Origin: Hafnia psychrotolerans
Lineage (GTDB): Bacteria; Pseudomonadota; Gammaproteobacteria; Enterobacterales; Enterobacteriaceae
NCBI RefSeq assembly: GCF_014639435.1
Contig: NZ_BMFZ01000001.1
Location: 482,748-546,747 of the forward strand
DNA length: 64,000 nt
Direction of reading: 5' to 3'
A program made the translations under genes and the position numbers. Below the pieces are notes generated by a model. That model was not told the DNA's origin, made no database searches, and was given only the letters and a program-made list of their open reading frames with translations. This document shows positions 17,880-27,313 of the stretch, in pieces (the first letter of the stretch is position 1; each line of letters begins with the position of its first letter).

Positions 17880-19688
17880 TCAACGGCGCTGGACGGGCAG
17901 TCGGGCTGCCCGGTTCATATCATACCACCAGGTATCCAGCTCCAGGCCATTAGTCGGGCGGATTGCGGGCATCGAGAATTTGTCCCAATAGGCGTAGCGC
18001 TCATGATTGATGTACCACATCGGGATCATATATTGGTTCCAGGTCAATACACGGTCCAGCGCATGGCCGAGTGCCAGCAGCGTCTCCGGTTCTCCCTGAT
18101 GGGCAGCAATTTGATCGGTCAACTGGTCAACTGCCGGATCTTTTACGCCCGGCTTGTTATATGACGAGTTGATATATTTGCTGTTCCAGACGATTTGCAA
18201 ATCCGCGCTCGGATAAGGTGTGGCAGGATAGACCGTCGGCAGCATATCGTAGTCCCGCTGACGCAGACGGTGGACAAACTGTGAGCTGTCAACTTCACGG
18301 ATCGTCATGGTGATACCCAGGCGCTGTAAATTGTGCTGAAAGGGCAGGGCATACTGCGTGTTGCTACCACGGGGTAGCAACAGTTCAAAGGTGAAGGGTT
18401 TGCCGGTGCTCTGACTGATCAATTGTTGGTTCTGCAATGTCCAGCCAGCCTGTTTCAGCAGGTTGGTCGCTTTAAGTAGATTAGCTCTATCGTTGCCACT
18501 GCCATCCGAACGGGGCGGTTGATATAACTGACTGAATACTTCGTTAGGTACTTTGCCTTTAAGCGGCGCGAGCCACGCCAGTTCTGCCGAGTTAGGATAA
18601 TTCTTCGCCATATAGTCGGTGTTCTGAAAATAGCTGTTAGTCCGCTGGTAAGCGCTGTAATAGAGCGCTTTATTCATCCAGTCGAAGTCAAACGCTAACG
18701 TAATGGCTTCGCGCACCCGGCGGTCACTGAACTGGGGACGCTGAATATTGAAAGCCAGCCAGTGGGTCTCTTGCGCTGCCTGGTTTTCCAGATCCTGTTT
18801 TACGATGTAATGCTTACTGAAATTAGTCCCCTGATACTGTGCCGCCCAATTTTTTGGCGAAGATTCCATCCGGAAATCGAATGCGCCAGCCTTGAAAGCT
18901 TCCAGAGCACTATTGTCGTCAAGGTAGTAGCTATAGCGAATCGTGTCGAAATTATATCGCCCGCGGTTTACCGGCAGGTTGGCGGCCCAGTAATCCGTCA
19001 CACGCGAATAGATGACGTACTGCCCCAATTTGTAGTCACTGATACGGTAAGGCCCGCTGCTTAACGGCGGTCTCGACAGAGGCTCATTGAGCTTATGTTT
19101 TTCCCAGAATTTCTGCGGCAAAATAGGCAATCCCAGCAGGCCGAGCATCATGTCCTTGTTTGCCCGTGGCAAAACGATCCTGACTGTCAAACGCGAGATA
19201 GCTTTCACTTCGGCGCCTTTATAAACCACGCGAAATTGCGGTACGCCTTCGGTCATGAATTTTTTAAAGGTAAACGCGACATCTTTGGCGGTGATTGGGC
19301 TGTCATCATGAAAACGGGCATGCGGGTTGATATCCACTTCTACCCAGCGGAAATGACTGTCATAGCGTGCCGAGTCAGCAATCAGCGGATAGTAGCTGCC
19401 AATCTCATCACTTGATGTCGTGAACAGGCTGTCATACAACGTATCGGAGCGTGCTGCGGCATTACCGTGAGACGCGTAACGGTTGAAATTGTCGTAGCTG
19501 CCGATAGCCGAAAGACGGATAGTGCCACCCTTGGGCGCCGCAGGGTTGACGTAGTCAAAACTGGTGAAATGGGAGACGTATTTAGGCTCACCAAAAATGG
19601 CAAAAGCGTAGCTACTTTCAATGGTCTCAGCCTGAGCAGACAGGCTCAAAACAGACAGTAAAGCAGCGATAAAAAGACGCATAAACAT
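17880..19688 (-). CDS. yejA: YejA, periplasmic oligopeptide/microcin C-binding protein
   Basis: An SBP family 5 extracellular solute-binding protein of 602 residues (604 in E. coli), with an N-terminal signal peptide (MFMRLFIAALLSVLSLSAQA). In E. coli it delivers oligopeptides and microcin C to the YejBEF permease. Conserved stretches include FDYVNPAAPKGG, GSYYPLIADSARY, HDDSPITAKDVAFTF and the C-terminal LDRVLTWNQYMIPMWY. The ATG at 19688 has AGGAG ten bases upstream and is preferred to the ATG at 19724. The permease and ATPase genes that should follow are gone, so the protein has lost its neighbours. Confidence 0.93.
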   Translation of the reverse strand: MFMRLFIAALLSVLSLSAQAETIESSYAFAIFGEPKYVSHFTSFDYVNPAAPKGGTIRLSAIGSYDNFNRYASHGNAAARSDTLYDSLFTTSSDEIGSYYPLIADSARYDSHFRWVEVDINPHARFHDDSPITAKDVAFTFKKFMTEGVPQFRVVYKGAEVKAISRLTVRIVLPRANKDMMLGLLGLPILPQKFWEKHKLNEPLSRPPLSSGPYRISDYKLGQYVIYSRVTDYWAANLPVNRGRYNFDTIRYSYYLDDNSALEAFKAGAFDFRMESSPKNWAAQYQGTNFSKHYIVKQDLENQAAQETHWLAFNIQRPQFSDRRVREAITLAFDFDWMNKALYYSAYQRTNSYFQNTDYMAKNYPNSAELAWLAPLKGKVPNEVFSQLYQPPRSDGSGNDRANLLKATNLLKQAGWTLQNQQLISQSTGKPFTFELLLPRGSNTQYALPFQHNLQRLGITMTIREVDSSQFVHRLRQRDYDMLPTVYPATPYPSADLQIVWNSKYINSSYNKPGVKDPAVDQLTDQIAAHQGEPETLLALGHALDRVLTWNQYMIPMWYINHERYAYWDKFSMPAIRPTNGLELDTWWYDMNRAARLPVQRR

Positions 19689-20020
19689 CCGGGGAGCGCT
19701 CCTGCTAAGATGACGGGATTTCATCGCAGCGGCTTGCTGCGCGGAAATCTGGGGGTAAATAATAATGAGAGATGTGCAGATAACCTATCTGAAAGAATGA
19801 TCCATAACTCTTTTTTCCCTGATTTCGGTTGTTTTACCATAATCTGAAACAGTGGCTAAGACAAAAGCGCAGCCGCAAACATTGTGCATCATGTCCTCTG
19901 CGATAACAGCCTCTCTTGAGTGGTGGCTGAGAGGCTTCATTGCATCGGTCAGGTTTCGCAAGTAGGGATGGCGAAGGGGGCCATTGTGGCTTTTTAGAGA
20001 GGGAGGGAATAAAGAGGCAA
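19689..20020. other. Intergenic region between mepS and yejA
   Basis: About 330 bases upstream of yejA and downstream of mepS. An 82-codon minus frame (19785-20033) crosses the mepS terminator and is not credible. The yejA promoter should be here; no operator was recognised. Confidence 0.35.
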
Positions 20021-20053
20021 AAAAAAACGACATCCGTGGATGACGTTTTTTTA
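20021..20053 (-). terminator. Terminator of mepS
   Basis: AAAAAACG-A-CATCC-GT-GGATG-A-CGTTTTTT: a stem with an A/A mismatch and A- and T-runs on both sides, 37 bases after the mepS stop codon. Confidence 0.75.
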
Positions 20054-20090
20054 TTCGCTTGGCTTAGGACAACAAAAGTACGTGTACTAA

Positions 20091-20675
20091 TTAGCTGTGT
20101 TCACCACTGGCTAAAACACGTCTTGCTTCACGGAAACGGCTATTCCAGTAGGACTCGTTCAGATTTGAAATCATCACACCATTGCTGGTGGAAGCATGAA
20201 CAAACTGATTGTTACCTAAATAAATACCGACGTGACGACCTGTTGAACCTGCACGGAACAGAACCAGATCACCCGCACGCAGTTTAGTGCGCTGGATTTT
20301 CTTGCCCTTTTCTTCCTGTTCATAAGTTGAACGAGGTAGATCCATACCAAATTGTTCGCGGAATGTTACCTGAACGAAGGCTGAGCAATCGATACCACGC
20401 TTGCTTTCACCACCTAACCGATAACGAACGCCTTTCCAGTCAGCGTACTGATCCATAATTTTGGATTTTACATTGACGCTACGAACCATTGCTTCGAATT
20501 CATCCTGAGAGGCTTGCAGTAGAAGACTGTTATTGTCATTTACTGCACGCATATCAGTTTGCGCGTTTACTGTGTCCGAAGAATGTGTACCACTACACGC
20601 AGTGAGAATAATTGCTGCGCCAATCGCGGGAATTATCCGCGTGATATATCTCATAAACGGTTGAGACTTGACCAT
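20091..20675 (-). CDS. mepS: MepS (Spr), murein DD-endopeptidase lipoprotein
   Basis: A 194-residue NlpC/P60 hydrolase (188 in E. coli). It cleaves D-Ala-mDAP crosslinks to let the sacculus grow. The lipoprotein signal peptide ends in the lipobox LTAC (Cys about 27). The catalytic Cys is in GIDCSAF, the His in GRHVGIYLG, and the third residue is His in QFVHAS. DCSAF replaces the DCSGF of K-12, a mild change. The N-terminus [11 protein letters not shown] matches the K-12 start. In E. coli the protein is turned over by NlpI-Prc; those genes are not in this window. Confidence 0.96.
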   Translation of the reverse strand: MVKSQPFMRYITRIIPAIGAAIILTACSGTHSSDTVNAQTDMRAVNDNNSLLLQASQDEFEAMVRSVNVKSKIMDQYADWKGVRYRLGGESKRGIDCSAFVQVTFREQFGMDLPRSTYEQEEKGKKIQRTKLRAGDLVLFRAGSTGRHVGIYLGNNQFVHASTSNGVMISNLNESYWNSRFREARRVLASGEHS

Positions 20676-20860
20676 TATTGTTGTTATCCCTTGATGTCCT
20701 TAACGATTAAATCGTTATAAATTGCCAAACGTAGCGAGGTTACTTGCTGCACACAGAGTCAGCAAACGCCTGGTCAGGGAAACGTGCTATAGCGCACACT
20801 TTTTCTGGGATCAAGCCGTTTATGCCACATTTCTGTGTAAACGTTTTGGAGATTACCGTA

Positions 20861-21025
20861 ATGAATAAGGGATTGCGAGAGCTTTTACGGGATTTGTTAT
20901 ATGAAATTGAGATGTGCCGTGATATTAACGTTAATGTAATAAATGATGAATGGTTCTGTACATTTTTAGCACCAAGCCGCCTGAAACGGGCCTTTCGGGC
21001 AAAAAACAGTGATGCTCTTCCATAA
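20861..21025 (+). CDS. Hypothetical protein (54 aa)
   Basis: A 54-residue ORF with ATG at 20861 preceded by TTTTGGAG at good spacing. The product has an amphipathic N-terminal helix (MNKGLRELLRDLLYEIEMC), a middle DINVNVINDEWFCTFL and a basic tail. It has two cysteines and no signal peptide or membrane helix. It lies between mepS and lpxT on the opposite strand from both. I do not recognise a family. The ribosome-binding site and charged, helix-like composition favour a real gene. Confidence 0.5.
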   Translation: MNKGLRELLRDLLYEIEMCRDINVNVINDEWFCTFLAPSRLKRAFRAKNSDALP

Positions 21026-21124
21026 CCTAAACTTTATAAATGGCCCGATACTGCGCGCGCGAAAAAATTCGGGCCATAATATTTACATATAGGTGTCAAA
21101 AATAAACACGGCTATAAAAAGGAT

Positions 21125-21826
21125 TTAGCGGCGACGCAATTGAGGCAAGTGGCGATCCAGCCAGCTAACCATGGCGTCACTCGCCGGCGTCATCAGCCAC
21201 CAACTTGCTCCCACCAGAACAACGGACATTGAACCTACTGCGATATCGGTAAACCAGTGCGCACCGATCATCACCCGCGGTAATGAGAAGATAAGGGTGA
21301 TCAGCACGGCTATCGCAAACGCCCCTTTACCCAGGTAACGCAGCATGAAACAGCAGAACACCATCAGCATCATTCCATGGTCACCGGGGAAGCTATCGGC
21401 TGAAGCATCTTTGGTCGGAATACCAATCAACTGACTCACACGGTTGACGCCGGGGAAACTCAGCGATGGGCTTTTATGGCTGACGGGCAACAGATGCCCT
21501 AACTGGTTAAGTACCACTGCGGTAAGCAACATCACCACACCAATAATAATCATGCGGCGTCGCTCAGCGGTATCACGCTTTATATAGAATGATAAATAGA
21601 GCAGTCCCATCGTCAGCAGTGAAATTCCGTCAAAGGCACGGTTATTCGTAATGGCGACCAGGTGTAGAAACGCCTCGCTGGTTGCGAGTTGCCGATTGAA
21701 ATAGAAAAAAATCGAGGCATCTATCGGAAACCAAAAACCGTGATTAGCGGGCAGGTAGTACGACAAAAAAAGGGCAATGCCCAACACATTGAGCATCAGA
21801 ATGGCGGGGAGATTGCGATACCACAT
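21125..21826 (-). CDS. lpxT: LpxT (YeiU), lipid A 1-diphosphate synthase
   Basis: A 233-residue inner-membrane PAP2-family enzyme (237 in E. coli). It transfers phosphate from undecaprenyl pyrophosphate to the 1-position of lipid A in the periplasm. The phosphatase signature is present: KSPSLSF stands for motif 1, SFPGDHGMM is motif 2, and RVMIGAHWFTD is motif 3 with the catalytic His. There are six predicted membrane helices. The ATTNNRAFDG-like stretch (ITNNRAFDGISLL) and VPTKDAS-like stretch (IPTKDASADSFPGDH) are close to K-12. In E. coli LpxT is inhibited by PmrR. It lies downstream of yeiR on the same strand, as in K-12. Confidence 0.94.
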   Translation of the reverse strand: MWYRNLPAILMLNVLGIALFLSYYLPANHGFWFPIDASIFFYFNRQLATSEAFLHLVAITNNRAFDGISLLTMGLLYLSFYIKRDTAERRRMIIIGVVMLLTAVVLNQLGHLLPVSHKSPSLSFPGVNRVSQLIGIPTKDASADSFPGDHGMMLMVFCCFMLRYLGKGAFAIAVLITLIFSLPRVMIGAHWFTDIAVGSMSVVLVGASWWLMTPASDAMVSWLDRHLPQLRRR

Positions 21827-21878
21827 GAATGTAAACCTGTTATTTAGCGAATGTTAACTATTGCAGAAGAAGGATACA

Positions 21879-22862
21879 TTAATGTTTCAAATCTAAACGA
21901 ACCTTCAACAAAGAGGATTGCAATGCATTCCATTGGGCTTCGTCACGAGTAATGAGCTCAATTCGGCTATCCAGTGGGGCGACTGACCGCGTTTCAATCC
22001 TCAGGTCTTGTCCCTGGCGGTTTATCAGCAGTGTGCCTTCTTTAATTCGCATTACGCCTTTCACGCGATCCACCGGTGCCAGGCGTGCCCAGTCGAGCAG
22101 TGCCACGGTATCGAATACCGTTTCCCCATCGAAAATCCAGCCACAGCTTGAGTAACCCTCTGCCTGATTCAGTGCCCGACGCCAGCGCTGATTACCTGGC
22201 AGGTTCAATGCTGCCAGTCCGCGTGGTGAGGCATGAGCATGGTGGTGTTTACCGTCTGGTAATGACGCTTGATTAAGACGCGGACGTTCCAGTAAGTTCA
22301 CGTCAATAGCACCATGCGAGGCGATCACTATGTTCCGGCCTGCAGCCCACTGGCTTTGCCAGGCGTTTAGGGCTTGATGGTCCTGTTCTGAATAGGTGTC
22401 AGTCTTGTTGGCAACAATGACATCAGCTGCTGCCAGTTGATCGCGGAAGTTTTCATTTTCTACCGTGCGCTGATCGCTAAGATTGCGGGCATCAAGCAAG
22501 CAGAGTGAAGCATTGAGTGTCAGCCAGTTGTTGTAAACCTCAGAGGTCAGCAAAGAGAGAATTTGCTTAGGGTGACCAAGGCCGGTCGGCTCGATCAGCA
22601 GACGATCTGGCCGGGCTTGTTGTAATAACATATTCAGACCCACCTGCATTGGAAGGCCGTTTACACAGCACATGCAACCGCCGGGGATCTCTTTGAGCAC
22701 CGCACCACTATCTGCCAGGAGCGCACCATCAATACCCACTTCACCGAATTCATTCACCAGTACAGCCCACTTTTCTCCATCAGGTTTCTGCGCCAGTAAA
22801 TGGCGAATGGTGGTGGTTTTACCGCTGCCGAGAAAACCGGTAATGAGATTGGTTTTTGTCAT
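21879..22862 (-). CDS. yeiR: YeiR, COG0523 zinc-binding GTPase
   Basis: A 327-residue G3E-family P-loop GTPase of the CobW/COG0523 metal-chaperone group (328 in E. coli, where it is a Zn-stimulated GTPase). Walker A is GFLGSGKTT (residues 9-17). The metal-binding CxCC motif is GGCMCCVNG (about residue 64). LLIEPTGLGHP is the Walker B/G3 region and NKTD the base-recognition motif. A histidine cluster HHHAH (about residue 209) is a likely extra metal site. The C-terminal CobW_C domain follows. No Zur box was recognised upstream. Confidence 0.94.
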   Translation of the reverse strand: MTKTNLITGFLGSGKTTTIRHLLAQKPDGEKWAVLVNEFGEVGIDGALLADSGAVLKEIPGGCMCCVNGLPMQVGLNMLLQQARPDRLLIEPTGLGHPKQILSLLTSEVYNNWLTLNASLCLLDARNLSDQRTVENENFRDQLAAADVIVANKTDTYSEQDHQALNAWQSQWAAGRNIVIASHGAIDVNLLERPRLNQASLPDGKHHHAHASPRGLAALNLPGNQRWRRALNQAEGYSSCGWIFDGETVFDTVALLDWARLAPVDRVKGVMRIKEGTLLINRQGQDLRIETRSVAPLDSRIELITRDEAQWNALQSSLLKVRLDLKH

Positions 22863-23127
22863 TGAGAACCCCTCTTCTAGCGTGCTTGTTATCTTATTGA
22901 AAGTAATCGTATTTTTTTGTTATTCATCTTGTTGGTCGAAAAAGACGATCAATAAGATGCCGCTTATGCTTAAGGAAATCCACTTCTGTGCCGATGAGAG
23001 AGCCACAACCGCACGTTGTGTTAATGCGACTTAAGACCGTTTTGTTTTTTGTTGTGCGTAATGATCGTGCTTTTTTGTGAAGTTTTACTAATGTTTATAG
23101 TGAGTAAACAATGCAGATGAGGTAGCC

Positions 23128-23436
23128 ATGAACAGATTAGCAATGCTCCTGTTTTTTGGATTTGGTGCCTCAGGGATGACGCAGGCGGCAGTCAATGTAT
23201 CATCGGGAACTATTCATTTCCACGGTGCTATTGTAGAAGACATATGCAGCTTAAATATGTCTCAGAGTGAGGTGATAAGTCATTGTTTTAGAGAGGGGAA
23301 AAGTATCGTTCAGCGTCATGCTATAGCGCCCCGTAATCTACCGGACTTTTCGTTGCCTCAGTCTTTAGGGCAAGTGACGACAAGGTATATCAATAACAAC
23401 CCTTATCTGGCCATTGTGACCGTTACTTATAATTAA
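23128..23436 (+). CDS. Mini fimbrial-like secreted protein (orphan)
   Basis: A 102-residue ORF with ATG at 23128 after GATGAGGTAGCC. The signal peptide runs to about residue 20 (MTQA-A). The mature start VNVSSGTIHFHGAIVEDICS strongly resembles the N-terminus of chaperone-usher pilins (GTIHFxGxIVxxxC), with the cysteine in place and a second Cys about 15 residues later. The protein ends NPYLAIVTVTYN, like pilin beta-zipper ends. At about half a normal pilin it looks like a shortened pilin domain. No chaperone or usher gene adjoins. Role unknown. Confidence 0.7.
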   Translation: MNRLAMLLFFGFGASGMTQAAVNVSSGTIHFHGAIVEDICSLNMSQSEVISHCFREGKSIVQRHAIAPRNLPDFSLPQSLGQVTTRYINNNPYLAIVTVTYN

Positions 23437-23676
23437 CGCATGATGGGCAATGAATAATTTTCCTAATCAATGGCGCTGGGTGAATTCTCTGCGCCATAAA
23501 TGGTCTGATATGTTGTCTCATTTGGTCTATCCAATGGTGACTCCACCGACACTTTCTCACCTCAGAACACGACTCGCTGGCAGCGCGTGATATACTTTCC
23601 CCTTGTTTTTAGGCATTAAGTGACGGTATCCCGCGCTTTATCTGCCTGACCAATTTATTATTATTTGGGCGATCCA

Positions 23677-24408
23677 ATGCGACTTTATCAGGAAGTTGGC
23701 GGAAAATTACGCAGCGCAATTGAGGCGGGTGACTACCTTGTTGGTGACCGCTTGCCTCCGGAACGTGACATTGCTGAAACCTTCTCGGTCAGCCGCAGCG
23801 TAGTGCGGGAAGCGTTAATCATGCTGGAACTGGAGAAGGTGGTCGAAGTACACAAGGGATCTGGCGTCTATGTGCTTCCCCGTCAGCCCGAGGCCAATAT
23901 CTTTCTGGGCGACTGCGGCTATGGCCCGTTCGAATTGTTACAGGCCAGGCAGCTACTGGAAAGCGAAGTAGCGGCTTTCGCAGCGATGCAGGCTACCAAG
24001 ACCGATATTCTCAAAATGCGTGATGCCATCGAGCTGGAACGAGGCTTTATTGAGCGTGGCCAGTTGGATGAAACCGCTGACGAGTTATTCCACACCTTGC
24101 TGGCACAGGCTTCGCAAAACAGCGTGCTGGCTAATATGGTGGTGGATTTGTGGCAAGTCCGTAAACGTAGCGCGATGTGGCAAGGCATTCAGCAACACGT
24201 TGGTAAAAGCAACCATGTTCAACAGTGGCTACTGGATCATCAAAAAATATTACAGGCAGTGTTAAGACGTGATCCCAAAGCGGCCAAACAGGCTATGTGG
24301 CAACATCTGGAAAACGTAAAAATGATGCTGCTGGAAGTCTCGGATGCTGAAGACCCAACGTTCGACGGTTTTCTGTTTGAATCTGTTCCGCCAGTATTGA
24401 ATGAATAA
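23677..24408 (+). CDS. GntR/FadR-family regulator, UxuR/ExuR-like
   Basis: A 243-residue regulator with an N-terminal winged helix (YQEVGGKLRSAIEAGDYLVG, LPPERDIAETFSVSRSVVREALIMLELE) and a C-terminal FCD ligand domain. GPFELLQARQLLES and KQAMWQHLENVKMMLLE are nearly as in E. coli UxuR/ExuR, which sense hexuronates or fructuronate. ATG 23677 is chosen; a TTG 12 bases upstream is an alternative. It is convergent with yeiQ, a fructuronate-reductase-family gene, so it may regulate that gene or a distant hexuronate regulon. Confidence 0.87.
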   Translation: MRLYQEVGGKLRSAIEAGDYLVGDRLPPERDIAETFSVSRSVVREALIMLELEKVVEVHKGSGVYVLPRQPEANIFLGDCGYGPFELLQARQLLESEVAAFAAMQATKTDILKMRDAIELERGFIERGQLDETADELFHTLLAQASQNSVLANMVVDLWQVRKRSAMWQGIQQHVGKSNHVQQWLLDHQKILQAVLRRDPKAAKQAMWQHLENVKMMLLEVSDAEDPTFDGFLFESVPPVLNE

Positions 24409-24419
24409 TTAAATGAATA

Positions 24420-24439
24420 AAGGCTGCGATCGCAGCCTT
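24420..24439. terminator. Palindromic hairpin between the GntR gene and yeiQ
   Basis: AAGGCTGCGATCGCAGCCTT is a perfect palindrome between two convergent genes. There is no clear T-run on either side, so termination is only a likely role. Confidence 0.5.
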
Positions 24440-24470
24440 CAAATGACGGGGTATATCCCCAACTTCGTGA

Positions 24471-25940
24471 TTATCCCACCAGTCTGCTGACGCTCTGTTT
24501 AGCCCCATATTCCTGCAGGCTGGCATACGCTTCTTGAATGGCCTGTACTGCTTTGCTGTTCTGCGGCAACTGCTCACCAAATACGGATGCTAATGCCAAC
24601 AACGCATTGACTCGTTCGTTGCCGTCTTGTGTGGCGGCAACGATTTCTGCCAGTCGTTCCGCCATCGGATCTTTGATTTCAATGGTTAAACCTGCATCAT
24701 CAATACCACTGACATAGCGCATCCACCCCGCAACACCCAGCGCCAGACACTCAAATGGCCCGCCGTTAGCAAGGTGCCAGCGCAACGAGTCGAGCATGCG
24801 CTGCGGCAGCTTCATGGTCCCGTCCATGGCAATCTGCCAGGTCCGGTGTTTGAGCGCCGTATTGCAATAGCGGGCGATAAGGCTGTCGGCATAGGCTTTC
24901 AGGTCAACACCTTCAACGCTAAGCGTGGGTGCCTGCTCTTGCATCATCAGGCGATGTGCGGCCTGCTTGTAATGGCTATCTTCCATGCATTCATTGATAT
25001 ATTGGTAACCTGCCAGATACCCGAGATAAGCCAAAAATGAATGGCTGCCGTTGAGCATGCGTAATTTCATCTGCTCGAAAGGTAATACGTCGGCGACCAG
25101 TTGTGCACCAACCTCATCCCACGCTGGGCGTCCGGCCACGAAATTGTCCTCAACCACCCATTGAATGAAGGGTTCACAGGCTATGCCACAGGGATCGGTC
25201 ACTCCGCCCAGCGCCTTAGTGATCTCCTGCAAAGTATCCTCGGTGGCCGCGGGAACGATACGGTCAACCATCGTGCTTGGGAACGTGACGTTATTGCTAA
25301 TCCACTCGGCGAGTTCAGACGATCTTGCTCTGGCCATACCCAAAATGGCTTTTTTCACCACGTGGCCATTTTCCGGAATGTTGTCACATGAGAGTACGGT
25401 AAAGCCAGGCAAGCCTCTCTGATGGCGAATACGGAGTGCTTCGACCAGTACGGCAGGCGCTGTTGACGGGGGATGTTCGCCGGTTAAGTCTTTCTTTATT
25501 TGCGGATGGTTCAGGTCCAGTTCACCGCTGCCAGGTTCAATGCAATAGCCTTTCTCGGTAACGGTCAGTGATACAATGGCTACCTGAGGCTCGGCCATTT
25601 TCTCTATGATCGCCTCCAGCCCATCAACGCTGCCGTGTAATGACTCACGGACCGAGCCGACCACAATAGCCTGATTTCCTTCCGCACCTTTCTCCAGCAC
25701 GGTGAACAGATGGTCCTGCCGCTGCAGGGACTGTATCAAACTCGGATCACCAAACAGGCTGATTTCGCAAAAACCCCAATCGCCACCCAGCTTGTTTAGC
25801 ACGCGGTCGGTCAGCAATGCCTGATGCGCACGGTGAAAAGCGCCAAATCCAAGGTGAACAATACGGGTTTTCAGCAAATTGCGATCGTACGTCGGTAATT
25901 GCACACCGACAGGCAGCGACGCTGTAGCGATAGTTTTCAT
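24471..25940 (-). CDS. yeiQ: YeiQ, mannitol dehydrogenase-family oxidoreductase (fructuronate reductase-like)
   Basis: A 489-residue polyol-specific long-chain dehydrogenase (488 in E. coli YeiQ). Family members reduce fructuronate to mannonate or tagaturonate to altronate with NADH. HLGFGAFHRAHQA (about residue 29) is the cofactor motif; SCDNIPENGH, MVDRIVPAAT and KLRMLNGSHSFLAYLG, with the catalytic Lys and Asn/His, are family signatures. ATG 25940 has GGAG just upstream and gives MKTIATASLP. The order yeiQ-yeiP is as in the wider enteric set. A regulator of the UxuR type is convergent. Confidence 0.92.
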   Translation of the reverse strand: MKTIATASLPVGVQLPTYDRNLLKTRIVHLGFGAFHRAHQALLTDRVLNKLGGDWGFCEISLFGDPSLIQSLQRQDHLFTVLEKGAEGNQAIVVGSVRESLHGSVDGLEAIIEKMAEPQVAIVSLTVTEKGYCIEPGSGELDLNHPQIKKDLTGEHPPSTAPAVLVEALRIRHQRGLPGFTVLSCDNIPENGHVVKKAILGMARARSSELAEWISNNVTFPSTMVDRIVPAATEDTLQEITKALGGVTDPCGIACEPFIQWVVEDNFVAGRPAWDEVGAQLVADVLPFEQMKLRMLNGSHSFLAYLGYLAGYQYINECMEDSHYKQAAHRLMMQEQAPTLSVEGVDLKAYADSLIARYCNTALKHRTWQIAMDGTMKLPQRMLDSLRWHLANGGPFECLALGVAGWMRYVSGIDDAGLTIEIKDPMAERLAEIVAATQDGNERVNALLALASVFGEQLPQNSKAVQAIQEAYASLQEYGAKQSVSRLVG

Positions 25941-26182
25941 GCACGACTCCATAATGTTAGAACAGCCAAAATTGGTCAGGCCAAAAAAGAGTTTATTGTG
26001 AGTGATGCACGGCTAGCGAGTTGGCTGTCGGCATTTCAGTCATAAAACAGGTCTATGAGTGTAAAGTCATATGACAGAAATGAAAATTGGTTAGTCCAGA
26101 TTCGCGTCGCTTTTGTGAGGTTGATCCAAAGAGAGCAAAAGAGACGACATTTTAGATCCGTTTTTGCGTCAATTAAGGTGAT

Positions 26183-26208
26183 AAAAAAAGAGCGCCTGAG
26201 CGCTCTTA
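26183..26208 (-). terminator. Terminator of yeiP
   Basis: AAAAAAAGAGCGC-CTGA-GCGCTCTTA: a GC stem with a T-run on the minus strand, directly after the yeiP stop codon. Confidence 0.8.
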
Positions 26209-26230
26209 GTCAAAACAGTAATGGGATGGC

Positions 26231-26803
26231 TTAGTCAGCACGGCCCATATAACGGCGTTCAGCGATATGAATACGGATTTTGTCGCCCTGGCTCAGATAT
26301 TCCGGCACCTGAATGCTTAGACCGGTGCTCATTACCGCAGGTTTGTTACGTGCGCTGGCCGATGCACCTTTAATGCCCGGTGCCGTTTCAACGATTTCCA
26401 GATCAACCGTTTGCGGCATTTCTAGTGCTAACAGCTGGCTGTCCAGCGTCAGGACTTGCATACCGGGTAAACCTTCTTCAGGGATAAACAGCAGCTCTTC
26501 TTCAATTTGCGCTTTGTTGAAGGTGTACGGCGTGAAGTCTTCGTCATCCATAAAGATATATTCATCACCGTCGACGTAAGAAAAGTTTACTCGCCGGCGG
26601 GTGAGACTGACCGTATCGAGGATGTCATCACCTTTGAAACGTTCTTCTACTTTTCCACCAGTACGCACGTCAGCAAAACGCATTTTGTAAAGGGTGCTGG
26701 CACCGCGCGCGCTTGGGCTTTGAACATCGATGTCTTTTACCAACAGCAGTTTACCGTCATAGTTAACGACAAAACCGCGTTTAATTTCATTAGCACGTGC
26801 CAT
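26231..26803 (-). CDS. yeiP: YeiP, elongation factor P-like protein (EfpL)
   Basis: A 190-residue EF-P paralogue, equal in length to E. coli YeiP/EfpL. It binds near the ribosomal E/P site and relieves some stalling motifs. ATG 26803 gives [20 protein letters not shown]; the frame extends upstream but the added residues are not conserved. The three beta-barrel domains are recognisable: [15 protein letters not shown] in domain [16 protein letters not shown] in domain II, and [19 protein letters not shown] and [18 protein letters not shown] in domain III. The tip SPSARGAS differs from the lysine-bearing loop of EF-P itself. Confidence 0.96.
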   Translation of the reverse strand: MARANEIKRGFVVNYDGKLLLVKDIDVQSPSARGASTLYKMRFADVRTGGKVEERFKGDDILDTVSLTRRRVNFSYVDGDEYIFMDDEDFTPYTFNKAQIEEELLFIPEEGLPGMQVLTLDSQLLALEMPQTVDLEIVETAPGIKGASASARNKPAVMSTGLSIQVPEYLSQGDKIRIHIAERRYMGRAD

Positions 26804-27058
26804 ATAAATACTCGTCCAAAAAGAAAAGAAAATATTTTGCGACACGTTACTCGTACCGCCGATTTCAGGCAAGCTTCTCGCGAAAAAAGAGTGACTAAAA
26901 ACCTGTTGCCGGGGCGTTTGTTAACGAATTGCGGTTTTGCGTTGCGCTGATTAAAAACTCGCGTAGCCAATAAGTTTCAATAGGGAAATATTTCGCTGGT
27001 GGCGCATCTGAGCGACTGCTATTGTCGCGCTTCACCAACACCTGCAGGAGGCACACTG

Positions 27059-27313
27059 ATGGATTGTCGTACCCACTGCGGAGCCTGCTGTATTGCGCCG
27101 TCTATTTCCAGCCCAATCCCGGGAATGCCGAACGGCAAACCAGCGAATACGCGTTGTATTCACCTGGCAGATAACTTCTCATGCGACATTTTCACGTCGC
27201 CGCTACGCCCAAAGGTTTGCGCCAGCTTACAGGCCAGCCGTGAGATGTGTCACAACCACCGTGATGATGCCCTGATTTATCTGACGCAACTTGAAATGGA
27301 TACTTTGCCTTAA
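27059..27313 (+). CDS. yeiW: YeiW, YkgJ-family cysteine cluster protein
   Basis: An 84-residue protein with ATG 27059 after CAGGAGGCAC. It carries the cysteine cluster [12 protein letters not shown] (residues 3-14) and further cysteines at about 33, 42, 54 and 64, typical of the YkgJ/UPF0153 family; metal or Fe-S binding is inferred. [16 protein letters not shown] and [14 protein letters not shown] are nearly identical to E. coli YeiW. It sits between yeiP and fruB, where K-12 has it too (setB, also there in K-12, is missing). Confidence 0.92.
   Translation: MDCRTHCGACCIAPSISSPIPGMPNGKPANTRCIHLADNFSCDIFTSPLRPKVCASLQASREMCHNHRDDALIYLTQLEMDTLP

Noticed and set aside
19785-20033. 82-codon minus frame downstream of mepS
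   Set aside because: It begins inside the mepS terminator hairpin.
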